A stretch of 64,000 nt of DNA from Galactobacter valiniphilus (GCF_003575975.1 NZ_QQXK01000012.1:1-64000), one strand, 5' to 3'; positions 7,591 through 17,971 are shown, counted from the first letter of the stretch. Program-made: numbers and translations. The notes: a model not told the origin generated them from the sequence alone.

Positions 7591-8243
7591 ACCTCTTCGC
7601 TCAAGCCCTCGCCTGGGTCTTCGACCCCGCGAACTGGGCCGGCCCGGACGGCCTCGGGATCCGCCTGGCCGAGCACCTCGGCTACACGGCTCTCATCCTG
7701 GCCATCTCCGCCGTCGTCGGCATCCCCCTCGGTTACCTCGTGGGGCACACCGGCCGCGGCCGCAATCTGGTGGTGTTGCTCTCTGGGGCCGCCCGCGCCC
7801 TACCCTCGCTCGGCCTCGTGACGCTCCTGGCGCTGTGGTTGGGGCTCGGGCTTCCGGCTCCCGTCATCGCGATGGTGGTGCTCGCGCTGCCGCCGATCCT
7901 CGCCGGCGGGTACGCGGGTGTCGACGCCGTGCCTCGCACCGTGACGGACGCCGCCAAGGCCCAAGGCATGAGCCCCCTCCAGGTCCTCACCAAGGTGGAG
8001 GCGCCCCTGGGGCTGGGGCTGCTCATGGGCGGCGTGCGCTCGGCCACGCTTCAGGTCGTCTCCACCGTCATGCTGGCCGCCTACGTCAGCGCGGGAGGCC
8101 TGGGCCGCCCGCTCTTCCTCGGCCTGAAGACGCAGGATTACCCCATGATGCTCGGGGCCTCCTTGGTGACCATCGCGCTCGCCTTGGCGCTCGACGTCGT
8201 GCTGGCCGGCCTCCAGCGCTGGTTTGCCCGCCGGGGCAGGTGA
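7587..8243 (+). CDS. Osmoprotectant ABC transporter permease (OpuCD type)
   Basis: Start chosen at ATG 7587, which overlaps the previous stop (ATGA); the frame is open slightly upstream but MNLFAQALAWVFDPANW begins a normal N-terminus. The 218-residue product is a second membrane subunit with the EAA-type loop DAAKAQGMSPLQVLTKVEAP, then LGLGLLMGGV. It is clearly homologous to the preceding permease. Confidence 0.88.
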   Translation: MNLFAQALAWVFDPANWAGPDGLGIRLAEHLGYTALILAISAVVGIPLGYLVGHTGRGRNLVVLLSGAARALPSLGLVTLLALWLGLGLPAPVIAMVVLALPPILAGGYAGVDAVPRTVTDAAKAQGMSPLQVLTKVEAPLGLGLLMGGVRSATLQVVSTVMLAAYVSAGGLGRPLFLGLKTQDYPMMLGASLVTIALALALDVVLAGLQRWFARRGR

Positions 8244-8274
8244 CGCTGTCGGGCCAGCGGGTTAGGGTGGCAAA

Positions 8275-8290
8275 GCCCGGGTACCCGGGC
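8275..8290. other. Perfect palindrome between permease and binding-protein genes
   Basis: GCCCGGGTACCCGGGC forms an 8-bp stem in the 70-bp gap between the membrane subunits and the binding protein. A TTAGGGT box (8261-8267) lies just before it. The hairpin could protect or partly terminate mRNA, allowing more binding protein than channel to be made. No T tract follows. Confidence 0.4.
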
Positions 8291-8313
8291 CCTGTCGGAC
8301 GAAAAGAGTTGCC

Positions 8314-9273
8314 ATGCGTACGTCCATCCAGTCCACCAGCGCGGCGGGTCGCGGCGGCGTCACCCGGCGGCGCGCCCTGGCCGCCGGCGGCGCGGCCGTC
8401 CTTGCCTTGACCCTGGGGGCCTGTGGGTCCTCGGATCCCCTTGCCTCGTCCTCTGCGTCCGGTTCGGCGGCTTCCGGCGCCCTCGTGGTCGGCTCGCAGC
8501 AGTACTACTCGAACGAGATCGTGGCCGAGCTGTATGCCCAGTCCCTCGAGCACGCGGGATTCACGGTCACGCGGCAGTACCAGATCGGCCAGCGCGAGGT
8601 CTACATGGACCAGGTCAAGGCCGGCAAGATCGACGTCTTCCCCGAGTACACGGGCAATCTGCTGCAGTACCTCGACAAGTCGGCCACCGCGACCGATCCG
8701 GCCGAGGTGCTCTCGGCCCTGCGCAGGGCGCTGCCGAGCGGGCTGAGCGCGCTGGAGCCGGCCGCCGCCACCGATCAGGACAGCTTCAACGTCACGAAGG
8801 CCACGGCGGATCAGTATGGGCTCAAGACCATCGCCGACCTCTCCAAGCTCCCGCAGCCCGTGAAGATCGCCGGAAACTCCGAGCTGGCCAAGCGCCCGTA
8901 CGGGCCGGAGGGGCTCAAGTCCGCCTACGGCATCGAGGCGGAGATCTCGCCGGTGGAGGACGGCGGCGGCCCGCTCACGGTCAAGGCCCTCAAGGACGGC
9001 TCGGTGCCTGTCGCCGACCTCTACTCCGCCAGCCCGGCGATCGCCACCGAGGGATTCGTGACCCTCGAGGACCCCAAGCACCTCGTCCTGCCGCAGAACG
9101 TGGTGGCGCTGGCGTCCTCCAAGGTGGATGACAAGGCCAAGGCGGCGATCGCGGCCGTGGACGCCAAGCTCAGCACCGAGGCGCTCGTGGAGCTGAACCG
9201 CAAGAGCGTCGAGGACAAGGCCAGCAGTGCCACCCTCGCCAAGGACTGGCTCACGCAGCAGGGCCTGCTCTAA
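8314..9273 (+). CDS. Osmoprotectant ABC transporter substrate-binding lipoprotein
   Basis: The product has 319 residues with an Arg-rich, Tat-like leader (RGGVTRRRALAAGGAAVLAL) and lipobox TLGAC, then a Ser/Ala linker. The mature domain starts with LVVGSQQYYSNEIVAELYAQ and has DVFPEYTGNLLQYL, the OpuAC/ProX-like substrate-binding fold. It captures the solute outside the membrane and delivers it to the two permeases encoded just upstream. Last gene of the operon. Confidence 0.88.
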   Translation: MRTSIQSTSAAGRGGVTRRRALAAGGAAVLALTLGACGSSDPLASSSASGSAASGALVVGSQQYYSNEIVAELYAQSLEHAGFTVTRQYQIGQREVYMDQVKAGKIDVFPEYTGNLLQYLDKSATATDPAEVLSALRRALPSGLSALEPAAATDQDSFNVTKATADQYGLKTIADLSKLPQPVKIAGNSELAKRPYGPEGLKSAYGIEAEISPVEDGGGPLTVKALKDGSVPVADLYSASPAIATEGFVTLEDPKHLVLPQNVVALASSKVDDKAKAAIAAVDAKLSTEALVELNRKSVEDKASSATLAKDWLTQQGLL

Positions 9274-9378
9274 GCCGGGCCCCGCGGCGCGCCGATGCGC
9301 GCCGCGGGGAGAGGTCGATTTGGAAGTGCGCGCGAGACCGGATAAACTTGTCGAGTACGCCGAATCACTTCGGTTCGT

Positions 9379-9452
9379 GGATCTTTAGCTCAGTTGGTTA
9401 GAGCGTTCGCTTCACACGCGAGAGGTCGCTGGTTCGAGTCCAGTAAGATCCA
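9379..9452 (+). tRNA. tRNA-Val(CAC)
   Basis: A complete 74-base cloverleaf: acceptor GGATCTT pairs with AAGATCC (9445-9451) with discriminator A; D arm AGCTCAGTTGGTTAGAGC; anticodon stem-loop TTCGC-TTCACAC-GCGAG with anticodon CAC; T loop TTCGAGT. CCA is not encoded. It reads valine GTG codons. Confidence 0.95.
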
Positions 9453-9467
9453 CTATCGCACCCTGCA

Positions 9468-9508
9468 CGAAGGACCCGCTCCGCTGGAGCGGGTCCTTCG
9501 TCGTTTCA
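9468..9508 (+). terminator. Terminator of tRNA-Val
   Basis: GAAGGACCCGCTCC (9469-9482) pairs perfectly with 9486-9499 around a GCT loop, followed by GTCGTTT. It ends the tRNA transcript. Confidence 0.85.
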
Positions 9509-9573
9509 GCGCCCCTGCGCCCGTTCAGGTGTGCGTTCCGGCGGCGCTCTCCTCCTTCACCCGGCGTTCTCCT

Positions 9574-9630
9574 CCCGCATTTTTCGTTCCATCCCGTACA
9601 GAAGGGGCGGGATGGAACGAAAAGTGCGGG
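9574..9630. repeat. 57-bp long-stem hairpin, family member 1
   Basis: A 23-base arm (9574-9596, beginning CCCGCATTTTTCG) and its inverse (9608-9630) match at 22 of 23 positions, with an 11-base loop. It lies between the tRNA-Val terminator and the convergent monooxygenase gene. The copy at 16944-17000 shares the geometry and much of the sequence. The rest of 9500-9774 holds no gene. Confidence 0.8.
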
Positions 9631-9774
9631 ACGGGGGCGACGGCGCGGGGTGGGCCCCAGCGTCGTCGGGCACCTTGTCGCCGGGCGTCTTGTCGCTGGG
9701 CACTCGACGGGTGGAACAGCGCGGGCGGCCGGCACCAAGGGTGCCGGCCGCCCGTTTCGCGCCGGGAGTGGGGC

Positions 9775-10857
9775 TCAGGCCTCGTTCTTGAGCAGCTCCA
9801 GCACGCGGGGCTTGACCTCGGTGCCGAGCAGCTCGATGCTGCGCAGGTTATCGGCGTGCGGCAGCGAGCCGTGGGAGTACTTCACGTCGAGGCGGTTCAG
9901 CCCCAGCCCGCCCGCGATGCGCGTGAGCTTCGCCGCCACCGTCTCGGGCGAGCCCACGGCGAGGTTTCCGTCCTCCTCCGCGGCGGCCATGAACTGGCCC
10001 TTGGTGTAGGGCGGCCAGCCGCGGTCGGCGCCGATGCGATCCATGGAGGCCTGGTAGTGCGGCCACAGGGTCGTCAGGGCCTCCTGGTCGGTCTCCGCAA
10101 CGAAGCCGTGCACGTGGGCGCCGATGGGCTGCTCGGTGCCGTCGAGCTCGCCGAGGGCGCGGCGGTAGAGGTTGGCCAGCGGCTTGAAGGAGAGCGGATC
10201 GCCGCCGATGATCGCGAGGAAGAGCGGCAGGTTGTGGCGGGCAGCGCGGATCACGGACTGCGGGGAACCGCCCACGCCCACCCAGGTGAACAGGCGGCCG
10301 TCGTCCTCGATCTCCGGGTAGGCCTTGGCGTTCGTCAGCGACGGGCGCAGCTTGCCCTCCCAGGTCACTGGCTCGTTCTTGAGCAGCTGGGCCAGAAGGT
10401 CGAGCTTCTCCTCGAAGAGCTCCTCGTAGTTGCGCAGGTCAAGGCCGAAGAGCGGGAAGGACTCGATGAAGGAGCCGCGGCCGGCGATGATCTCGGCGCG
10501 GCGGTTGGAGAGGGCGTCCACCGTGGCGAAGCGCTCCATGACGCGCACCGGATCATCGGAGCTGAGCACGGTCACGGCGGAGCCGAGGCGGATGCGCTCG
10601 GTGGCCTGCGCCACGGCGGCGAGGACCACCTCGGGCGAGGTGACGGAGTAATCGGGACGGTGATGCTCGCCCACGCCAAAGAAGTCGAGGCCGGCGGCCT
10701 CGGCGGCGACGCCCTCGGCCACGACGTCGCGGATCACCTGGGCGTGCGAGGTGACGCCGCCGCCGGGCGCGGCGGTGATGTCGCCGAAGGTCTCGACGCC
10801 GATCTGCAGCTCGGACTGCGCGGTGGGGGCCTCGACGATGCCGGTGGGGGTGCTCAT
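9775..10857 (-). CDS. Luciferase-like (LLM class) flavin-dependent oxidoreductase
   Basis: Start ATG 10857 (MSTPTGIVEAPTAQSELQIG) is supported by AGGAGA just upstream; the open frame extends 33 codons further without a site. The 360-residue product has the bacterial luciferase-like TIM-barrel pattern: GVETFGDIT, FFGVGEHHRPDY, TERIRLGSAVTVLSSDDPVR and a C-terminal VKYSHGSLPH. These enzymes use reduced flavin or F420 for oxidation of small organic compounds; the substrate cannot be inferred. Transcribed alone, convergent with tRNA-Val. Confidence 0.88.
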   Translation of the reverse strand: MSTPTGIVEAPTAQSELQIGVETFGDITAAPGGGVTSHAQVIRDVVAEGVAAEAAGLDFFGVGEHHRPDYSVTSPEVVLAAVAQATERIRLGSAVTVLSSDDPVRVMERFATVDALSNRRAEIIAGRGSFIESFPLFGLDLRNYEELFEEKLDLLAQLLKNEPVTWEGKLRPSLTNAKAYPEIEDDGRLFTWVGVGGSPQSVIRAARHNLPLFLAIIGGDPLSFKPLANLYRRALGELDGTEQPIGAHVHGFVAETDQEALTTLWPHYQASMDRIGADRGWPPYTKGQFMAAAEEDGNLAVGSPETVAAKLTRIAGGLGLNRLDVKYSHGSLPHADNLRSIELLGTEVKPRVLELLKNEA

Positions 10858-10895
10858 GTCTCTCCTGACCGTTCCGCCGCGATCCGGCGAACTCT

Positions 10896-10907
10896 TTGAC
10901 GTGTCAA
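10896..10907. promoter_or_regulatory. Short palindrome upstream of the LLM oxidoreductase
   Basis: TTGAC-GT-GTCAA is a 12-bp near-palindrome about 40 bp upstream of the monooxygenase start. It could be an operator or a chance TTGACA-like -35. No regulator is adjacent. Confidence 0.3.
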
Positions 10908-11050
10908 CTATATCCGATGCCGGGCATTCCCGCACGCCCCGTGTCCAAGTTCTCATGCCAGTTCACACCGCGTCCCTGGGCCGCGGCCAGCGCCCGCTCG
11001 TAGAGTGGGAAACACAGCCAGTCACCGTTGCTTCAGGAGGAATCACGGGC

Positions 11051-12829
11051 GTGAAGAAGCCGAGTCCTCAGCGCCAGCCAGGCGAGGACACCGCGGCACA
11101 CCTCGCGGTGCCGCTGCCCGCCGTCCCGCCCTCGGCCGCCGGCGCGCTGCGCACCGATGCGCCGGCCCCGGGAGAGGGGGTGCCCACGCCCCGGGTCTCG
11201 CTCCTGCGCCAGGTGACCGCGAGCCAGCTGGCCGCCGACGGCACCCCGGTGCCCAGCGGCACCCAGGCCGGCCCCGCCGCGTCGTCGGGCAGCGAAGCGC
11301 CGCCGGCGCGACCCGCCGGCCACGCCGGTGGCACCACCCAGTCGCCCGCCGAAGCGAGTCCCTCCACCTCCCCGTACGTGCTCCAGCAGGGCGCCAGCAC
11401 CACGGCGGTCCCGCAGCAGGCGCACCCGCAGGCGCGCCGGCTGCTGCGCCGCTTCATCGAGGACCAGGCCCCGCCCACCACGACGTTCAACATCGTTGAC
11501 CGGCTCGTGGGGTCCCCGTATGCCAACCCCACCGTGGCCCCGACGCCGGAGAGCGTCGAGGAGCTCGCGCGCCCCGTGCTGCTCTTCGCCCTGGATCTGG
11601 CCGAGGCCATGTTCCGCTGGGGCGCCGGCGCGCTGGACGTGGAGACGAGCGTCATCGCCGTCACCGCCTCGCTGGGCCTGCGGCACGTGGACGTGGACAT
11701 CACCAACCAGTCGGTCCACCTGAACCACGCCCCGCCCGAGGGGCTGCCCGTCTCGATGCTGCGCGTCGTGCGTTCCTCGAGCGATAACTACGCCGGCCTC
11801 ACCCTGGTGCATCAGCTCGTCGCCGACATCACGGCCGGCCGCGTGGGGCTCGAGTTTGCCCGCAACCGCCTGCGCTCCATCCGGCGCAGGCACAAGCCGT
11901 ACTCCAAGCCGATCGTCCTGGCCGCCGGCGCGCTCTTTGCCGGCTTCTTCGTGCTCGTGATCGGCGGCAGCGTCAACGGCGCGCTCGCCGCGACGGGTTC
12001 CTCGCTGCTCGTGACGCTCGTGACGCGGCTCGGCTCGCGCTGGAGCGTCCCGTCCTTCTTCTCCGTGGCGGCCGGCATGTTCGTGGCCACGGTCGTGGCG
12101 TTTGTGCTGTTCCAGCTCGACTGGCTCAGTCATCCCGAACTGGTCGTGGCCGGCGGCATGATGCTCCTGCTCCCGAGCGGGCGCTTCGTCTCGGCGGTGC
12201 AGGACGGCATCTACGGCTTCCCGGTCACGGCGGTGGGGCGGCTCTTCTCGGCGCTGCTGACCTATGCCTCGATCATCTCCGGCATCTTGGTGGGCGTCGC
12301 GGCCTGGAGGGCCTTCTCCACGCGCGACCTCGACCTCGCCGCCGCCCCGGATTCGCCCTCGCTTCCGCTGCCGATCCTGTGCCTGCTCGTGGCCGGTGCG
12401 GTGGTGTGCGGCGCCGTGGTGCAGCAGGTGGCCCTGCGGCACCTGTGGATCATCGCCGCTATCTCCGTGGCCGGTTACCTGGTGCTGCGCCTCTTCACCG
12501 ACTACGTCTGGCACAGCCCGCGCCTCGCCCCGGCCATCGCGGCCGTGGTGATCGGCCTGTTGGCCCGCTGGATCGGCCTGCGCATCGGCACCACGCCGCT
12601 GGTCCTGGCGGTCCCTGCGATCGTCATCCTGCTGCCCGGCCTCTCGATCTTCCGCGCCATGTACCGCATGGCGGACGACAACGAGATCAGCGCGGGCCTC
12701 GTGGGCATGTTCAACGCCTTCGCCGTGATCATGGGCATCGCCGCCGGCGTGGCCCTGGGCGACACGCTCGCCCGTCCCTTCACGAAGGATTGGAACGCAC
12801 GCGCCCGCAAGCGGATCCGCCGGCGCTGA
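11051..12829 (+). CDS. Threonine/serine exporter family (ThrE-type) membrane protein
   Basis: GTG 11051 lies 10 bases after AGGAGG (11035-11040), and TAGAGT at 11001-11006 is a good -10 box, so I reject the much earlier starts of the open frame. The 592-residue protein has a disordered N-terminal region of about 140 residues, a soluble ThrE domain (FRWGAGALDVETSVIAVTAS, then LGLRHVDVDI) and about ten hydrophobic helices ending in a basic tail (RARKRIRRR). This is the layout of Corynebacterium ThrE, which exports threonine and serine. The exact substrate here is inferred. Confidence 0.85.
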   Translation: MKKPSPQRQPGEDTAAHLAVPLPAVPPSAAGALRTDAPAPGEGVPTPRVSLLRQVTASQLAADGTPVPSGTQAGPAASSGSEAPPARPAGHAGGTTQSPAEASPSTSPYVLQQGASTTAVPQQAHPQARRLLRRFIEDQAPPTTTFNIVDRLVGSPYANPTVAPTPESVEELARPVLLFALDLAEAMFRWGAGALDVETSVIAVTASLGLRHVDVDITNQSVHLNHAPPEGLPVSMLRVVRSSSDNYAGLTLVHQLVADITAGRVGLEFARNRLRSIRRRHKPYSKPIVLAAGALFAGFFVLVIGGSVNGALAATGSSLLVTLVTRLGSRWSVPSFFSVAAGMFVATVVAFVLFQLDWLSHPELVVAGGMMLLLPSGRFVSAVQDGIYGFPVTAVGRLFSALLTYASIISGILVGVAAWRAFSTRDLDLAAAPDSPSLPLPILCLLVAGAVVCGAVVQQVALRHLWIIAAISVAGYLVLRLFTDYVWHSPRLAPAIAAVVIGLLARWIGLRIGTTPLVLAVPAIVILLPGLSIFRAMYRMADDNEISAGLVGMFNAFAVIMGIAAGVALGDTLARPFTKDWNARARKRIRRR

Positions 12830-12840
12830 CGTCCCGTGGC

Positions 12841-12876
12841 CGCGCGGGGCCCGGCCGTGTGGCCGGGCCCCGCGCG
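12841..12876. terminator. Bidirectional terminator
   Basis: A 16-bp perfect stem (12841-12856 with 12861-12876) of almost pure GC with a GTGT loop sits between the convergent exporter and uracil-DNA glycosylase genes. There is no T tract, so efficiency is uncertain. Confidence 0.65.
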
Positions 12877-12879
12877 TGG

Positions 12880-13635
12880 TTAGAACAGGGTGCCCGACGA
12901 CGCGTCGTCGCCGAAGGCGGGGAGGCGCCAGTCCACGGGGTCCACGCCGAGCGCGGCGAGGGCCTCGTTGGCGCGGGTGAAGGGCCTCGACCCGAAGAAG
13001 CCCCGGCGCGCGGAGAGCGGCGATGGGTGTGCCGTCGCGATGATCGGGTGATCGCCCAGGAGCGGCGTCAGCTCCTGCGCGTGTTTGCCCCACAGGATGG
13101 CGACCGGCGCCCCCGGGCGCGCGCCGAGGTGCGCCACGACCGCGTCGGTGACGGCGCCCCAGCCGAGGCGGGCGTGGGACCCTGCTTCGCCCGCCGCCAC
13201 CGTGAGCGTTCGGTTCAGCAGCAGGACGCCCTGTTCCTCCCATGCGCTCAGATCGCCGTGCGAGGGCGGGGTGAGCCCCACGTCCGCGCGGAGCTCCTCG
13301 TAGATGTTGGCGAGGCTGCGCGGCAGCGGCCGCACCGTCGCCTCGGTGGAGAAGGACAGGCCAACGGCGTGCCCCGGCGTGGGGTAGGGATCCTGGCCCA
13401 CGATGAGCACCTTGACGGCCTCGGGCGCCATTCCCAGCGCCCGCCAGACGCGCGGCTCGGGCGGAAGGAGGCGCTCGCCGTCGTGCGCCCTGGCCTCGAG
13501 GGCGGCGCCCAGCGCGGTCAAGCGCTCCCTGAGCGGCGCGAGCACGGGGAGCCAAGCGGCATGCACCCCGCGCTCGCCCCACGCCTCGGCGGAGTCGAGG
13601 AGGCCGGGGGAGGGGACGATGCTGCGGTGGCTCAT
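12880..13635 (-). CDS. ung: Uracil-DNA glycosylase
   Basis: Start ATG 13635 (MSHRSIVPSPGLLDSAEAWG) is preferred over the longer frame. The 251-residue product shows family-1 UDG motifs: the water-activating loop VGQDPYPTPGHAVGLSFS with catalytic Asp, LLLNRTLTV with the uracil-specific Asn, AILWGKHAQ, and the minor-groove loop TAHPSPLSARRGFFGSRPF with catalytic His. It removes uracil from DNA and starts base-excision repair. Full length for the family. Confidence 0.95.
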   Translation of the reverse strand: MSHRSIVPSPGLLDSAEAWGERGVHAAWLPVLAPLRERLTALGAALEARAHDGERLLPPEPRVWRALGMAPEAVKVLIVGQDPYPTPGHAVGLSFSTEATVRPLPRSLANIYEELRADVGLTPPSHGDLSAWEEQGVLLLNRTLTVAAGEAGSHARLGWGAVTDAVVAHLGARPGAPVAILWGKHAQELTPLLGDHPIIATAHPSPLSARRGFFGSRPFTRANEALAALGVDPVDWRLPAFGDDASSGTLF

Positions 13636-13726
13636 GCCACCATGCTCCCAGCCCCGTCCTCCCGGTGCACACAGGCTCGGCCCCGTAGGATGGACGCCGT
13701 ACCCAAGCGGAGGAGGAGGCAAGCGC

Positions 13727-14044
13727 GTGGAGACCGGGGAGGAACCCGTCGCCGAGGCGCGGGACACCCCGCTGACGCCGACGGAGCAGAAGATGCTTCG
13801 CCTGGAGTCGCGCCCCTTCAAGTACGCAGGTGCCAAGCAGGAGGCGATCCGCGCGCTCCTGAACCTGAGCAGTGCCGTCTACTACCAACGCCTGAACCGG
13901 CTCATCGACTCCGAGGCGGCCGAGGCCTTCGACCCCCAGCTTGTCCGGCGCCTGCGGGCCTCCCGCCCGGCGCCCCTGGCAGCGAGCAGCACCCCCGTGC
14001 GCCGCTCGCTCCCGGGCCCGGACACTGAACACGAGGAAAGCTAA
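13727..14044 (+). CDS. DUF3263 protein
   Basis: Start GTG 13727 has an AGGAGGAGG site 8-9 bases upstream and a TAGGAT box at 13687-13692. The 105-residue product holds the DUF3263 core (LTPTEQKMLRLESRPFKYAG, then AKQEAIRALLNLSSAVYYQR), a small helical domain with helix-turn-helix character conserved in actinobacteria, followed by a disordered tail. It ends three bases before the LytR_C gene, so they form an operon. The function is unknown; nucleic-acid binding is possible. Confidence 0.8.
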   Translation: METGEEPVAEARDTPLTPTEQKMLRLESRPFKYAGAKQEAIRALLNLSSAVYYQRLNRLIDSEAAEAFDPQLVRRLRASRPAPLAASSTPVRRSLPGPDTEHEES

Positions 14045-14047
14045 GCG

Positions 14048-14740
14048 ATGAACGAGTACCCCCGCGACGAGTTCGACGACGTCTCGGAGCACACCCGCCG
14101 CGAGGGTGCCCACCGTTCGTTCGTGCAGCTGCGCGACCCCCGCACGGGGCTCTGGGCCCTCATCGTGTGCGGCGTGCTGGCGCTCATCGTCGGCGTGCTC
14201 ATGTTCACCGTGGTCAAGCCCTGGGCCTCCTCCGCGCTGTCCACCGCGAGCGAGTCAACCGAGACCACGACGAGCGGCAGCGTGACGGGTGCGGCCTCCA
14301 GCGCGGCCGGCTCCGCCGCGCCGTCCTCCTCCGAGAGCGCCCCCGCGAGCACCGAGGCCTCCAGCTCCGCCCCCGCCTCCTCCGAGGCTCCCTCCACGAG
14401 CGCCTCCGCGAGCGAATCCACCGCCGCGAGCAGCACACCCGCCAGCACGAGCGCCGCCGCCGCGGACCTGTCCACCTCCGTCGGCGTGTACAACGCGACC
14501 TCCGTGTCCGGCCTGGCCCAGAAGTCGGCCGCCATGCTGAGCAACGGCGGCTACAGCACCGTGCGCACCAACAACTGGGGCAAGAAGGCCTCGACCTCCA
14601 CGGTCTACTACAAGACCTCGGCGAACCGCGCGACGGCCGAGGCCATCGCCGCGAAGCTCGGGATCTCCTCGGTGGCCCAGGTTTCCAACATCCCGGCGCC
14701 CGTCTCCGTGGTGCTCGGCGCGGATCAGCTGACCCGCTGA
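14048..14740 (+). CDS. Membrane-anchored LytR C-terminal domain protein
   Basis: 230 residues: a cytosolic N-terminus of about 33, one transmembrane helix (LWALIVCGVLALIVGVLMFT), a Ser/Ala/Thr linker of about 80 residues and a C-terminal LytR_C domain (VGVYNATSVSGLAQKSAAML, then a VYYKTSANRATAEAIA segment). The domain also occurs at the end of LCP ligases but here has no catalytic partner. It is presumably exposed outside the membrane and linked to cell-wall polymer work. Same operon as the DUF3263 gene, a pairing common in actinobacteria. Confidence 0.85.
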   Translation: MNEYPRDEFDDVSEHTRREGAHRSFVQLRDPRTGLWALIVCGVLALIVGVLMFTVVKPWASSALSTASESTETTTSGSVTGAASSAAGSAAPSSSESAPASTEASSSAPASSEAPSTSASASESTAASSTPASTSAAAADLSTSVGVYNATSVSGLAQKSAAMLSNGGYSTVRTNNWGKKASTSTVYYKTSANRATAEAIAAKLGISSVAQVSNIPAPVSVVLGADQLTR

Positions 14741-14760
14741 CCCGGCCGCCGGGCGCGGCG

Positions 14761-14850
14761 CCTGGCCGGCACCTGGCCGGCACCCGGCGCGGCGGCAGGC
14801 CTGTGGCCTGGCTCCGGACCGGGCCTCGGACGGGGCCTCGGACCGGGCCC
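14761..14850. repeat. GC-rich short tandem repeats upstream of groEL
   Basis: Two copies of CCTGGCCGGCA (14761-14782) are followed by three 12-bp units of CGGACCGGGCCT type (14815-14850; the middle unit has one change and the last ends in C). They fill the gap between the LytR_C gene and the groEL promoter and have no evident gene. Confidence 0.6.
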
Positions 14851-14917
14851 GTCGCCGGGTGCCTCGCCGCTTCCCCACCCGGCTCGCTTAGCCCTCGGCG
14901 CAACGCGCCCGCCCGTC

Positions 14918-14943
14918 TTGCACTCGGGGTGGTCGAGTGCCAA
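14918..14943 (+). promoter_or_regulatory. CIRCE element (HrcA operator) of groEL
   Basis: TTGCACTC, nine bases, GAGTGCCAA closely matches the CIRCE consensus TTAGCACTC-N9-GAGTGCTAA. A further half-site TTAGCACTC lies at 14951-14959. It is 196 bp upstream of groEL, leaving a long leader. HrcA would repress from here and release on heat shock. TTGCAC may double as the -35 hexamer. Confidence 0.85.
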
Positions 14944-15030
14944 CATGGAGTTAGCACTCCTGCGGTGAGACTGCCAGGCACGGCCTGCGCGGGCTCTGCC
15001 GCACGGAGATCACCGGAACCGGTGAGGTGA

Positions 15031-16764
<1,734 letters not shown>

Positions 16765-16788
16765 GCCTCCCCCGCTTTCTCAAGCACA

Positions 16789-16829
16789 GCCAGCGGCCCC
16801 TCGCTTCACGCGAGGGGCCGCTGGCCTTT
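16789..16829 (+). terminator. groEL terminator
   Basis: A 16-bp perfect stem (16789-16804 with 16810-16825, loop TTCAC) is followed by CTTTTG: a classic intrinsic terminator. Confidence 0.9.
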
Positions 16830-16943
16830 TGTGTGCCCGACGGCGGGTGGCCGGCTTCCCCGGCCGGGTGCTGCTGCCAGGTACCACGTGCCAGGAGCCG
16901 GGTGCCGGGTGCTGGGTGCCGCTCGCAAGGCCCGTCGCCCCAT

Positions 16944-17000
16944 CCCGCCTTTTTCGTTCAGTCCCGGGCAAAGCGTGCGGGATTCGACGAAAAAGGCGGG
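16944..17000. repeat. 57-bp long-stem hairpin, family member 2
   Basis: The arms 16944-16966 and 16978-17000 are inverted copies at 20 of 23 positions with an 11-base loop, the same 23-11-23 geometry as 9574-9630. The TTTTTCGTTC core is shared with that copy. It lies between the groEL terminator and the convergent DUF4031-HD gene. The remainder of 16830-17056 holds short CCGGGTG-type direct repeats and no gene. Confidence 0.8.
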
Positions 17001-17056
17001 AGTCCAGGGTGAGGAAGGCCCGACGGCGGGTGGTCGGGGAGCGGCTCCGGGCGCGG

Positions 17057-17971
17057 CTACCCCTGGGAGTGTTCGAGCCCGCGGAGCTCGGCCTCGAGAT
17101 TGGCGCGGGCGGGTGCCTCCCACGCCTCGTGGGCCGTGCGCGTCGAGTAGAGGCGCTCCCGGCCCAGCAGCGTGCGCAGCACCGCGGCGCGGCCGGTGGC
17201 GAAGTCGGTGTCGCTCACGTGGGCGTAGTCGCGGCGCACGTCCTCCACGTAGCGCCGGTAGGAGGCCTCGGGGCGGGCGAGGACGCGCAGATCGGCGTCG
17301 CTGAGAAGGGCCGCCGCCGCGTCCTGAGGCTCGTGGTGGGCCGTCATGAGGATCAGTTCCCCGACCCGGCGAATGCTGCCGCGCGCCTCGAGGCCCTCCA
17401 GGTCGCTCGCCGCGAGCTCGGCGGAGGCCGCCTCGTCCGCGCCGGCCACGCCGTCGTACACGGCGTCGTGCCACCAGGCGGCGAGCCGGGCGGCCCGGGC
17501 GTCGGCGGCAGGGGAGGCGCCGCCCGGGCTCCGTTCGGCCTCGCGCGGGGCGAGCCAATCGAGCCCCCGCAGGACCTGCGCCAGGTGGCGGCGGTCGTGG
17601 TAGTGCCGTTCGGGGCCGGCCCAGCGACCCAGCAGGTCATCGACCAAGCCGCCCGAGTCCGGCAGTAGCACCCCGAAGTCGCGGCGCAGCCAGGCGTCGT
17701 GTCGGTCTGGGCGCTCGCGCGCGGGGATCCGCAGGCCGCCCCGGATGAGGCGGCGCGTGAGTTCGGTGGCCGACACGGACTCGGCGCCCGCCGCCACGAG
17801 CTCGGCGTGACGCCGGGCCGGGACGTCGTAGTGGTCCCGGTCGAAGGCGCGGTCGGGAAGCCCCGCCGCTCGGGCGAAGGCGTGCAGTTCCTCGAGCGAA
17901 GCATCCGAGACGAGGTGCGAGAACGTGGTGCCGTGGGCGGGCCACAACGGCGGGTCGATCAGGATGCTCAT
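17057..17971 (-). CDS. DUF4031 plus HD-domain protein
   Basis: 304 residues in two parts. Residues 1 to about 85 match DUF4031 (MSILIDPPLWPAHGTTFSHL, then HAFARAAGLPDRAFDRDHYD). From about 115 onward is a predicted HD metal-dependent hydrolase: RHYHDRRHLAQVLRGLDWL, the HD pair AAWWHDAVYDG, and LILMTAHHEP supply the metal ligands. Such HD proteins act on nucleotides or phosphate esters in the cytosol, but no substrate is indicated. Divergent from the sialidase gene. Confidence 0.75.
   Translation of the reverse strand: MSILIDPPLWPAHGTTFSHLVSDASLEELHAFARAAGLPDRAFDRDHYDVPARRHAELVAAGAESVSATELTRRLIRGGLRIPARERPDRHDAWLRRDFGVLLPDSGGLVDDLLGRWAGPERHYHDRRHLAQVLRGLDWLAPREAERSPGGASPAADARAARLAAWWHDAVYDGVAGADEAASAELAASDLEGLEARGSIRRVGELILMTAHHEPQDAAAALLSDADLRVLARPEASYRRYVEDVRRDYAHVSDTDFATGRAAVLRTLLGRERLYSTRTAHEAWEAPARANLEAELRGLEHSQG

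Noticed and set aside
11033-14113. 1,026-codon minus-strand frame across the exporter, ung and DUF3263 genes
   Set aside because: Arg/Gly/His-rich shadow frame without start signals; the opposite or alternative frames match known families.
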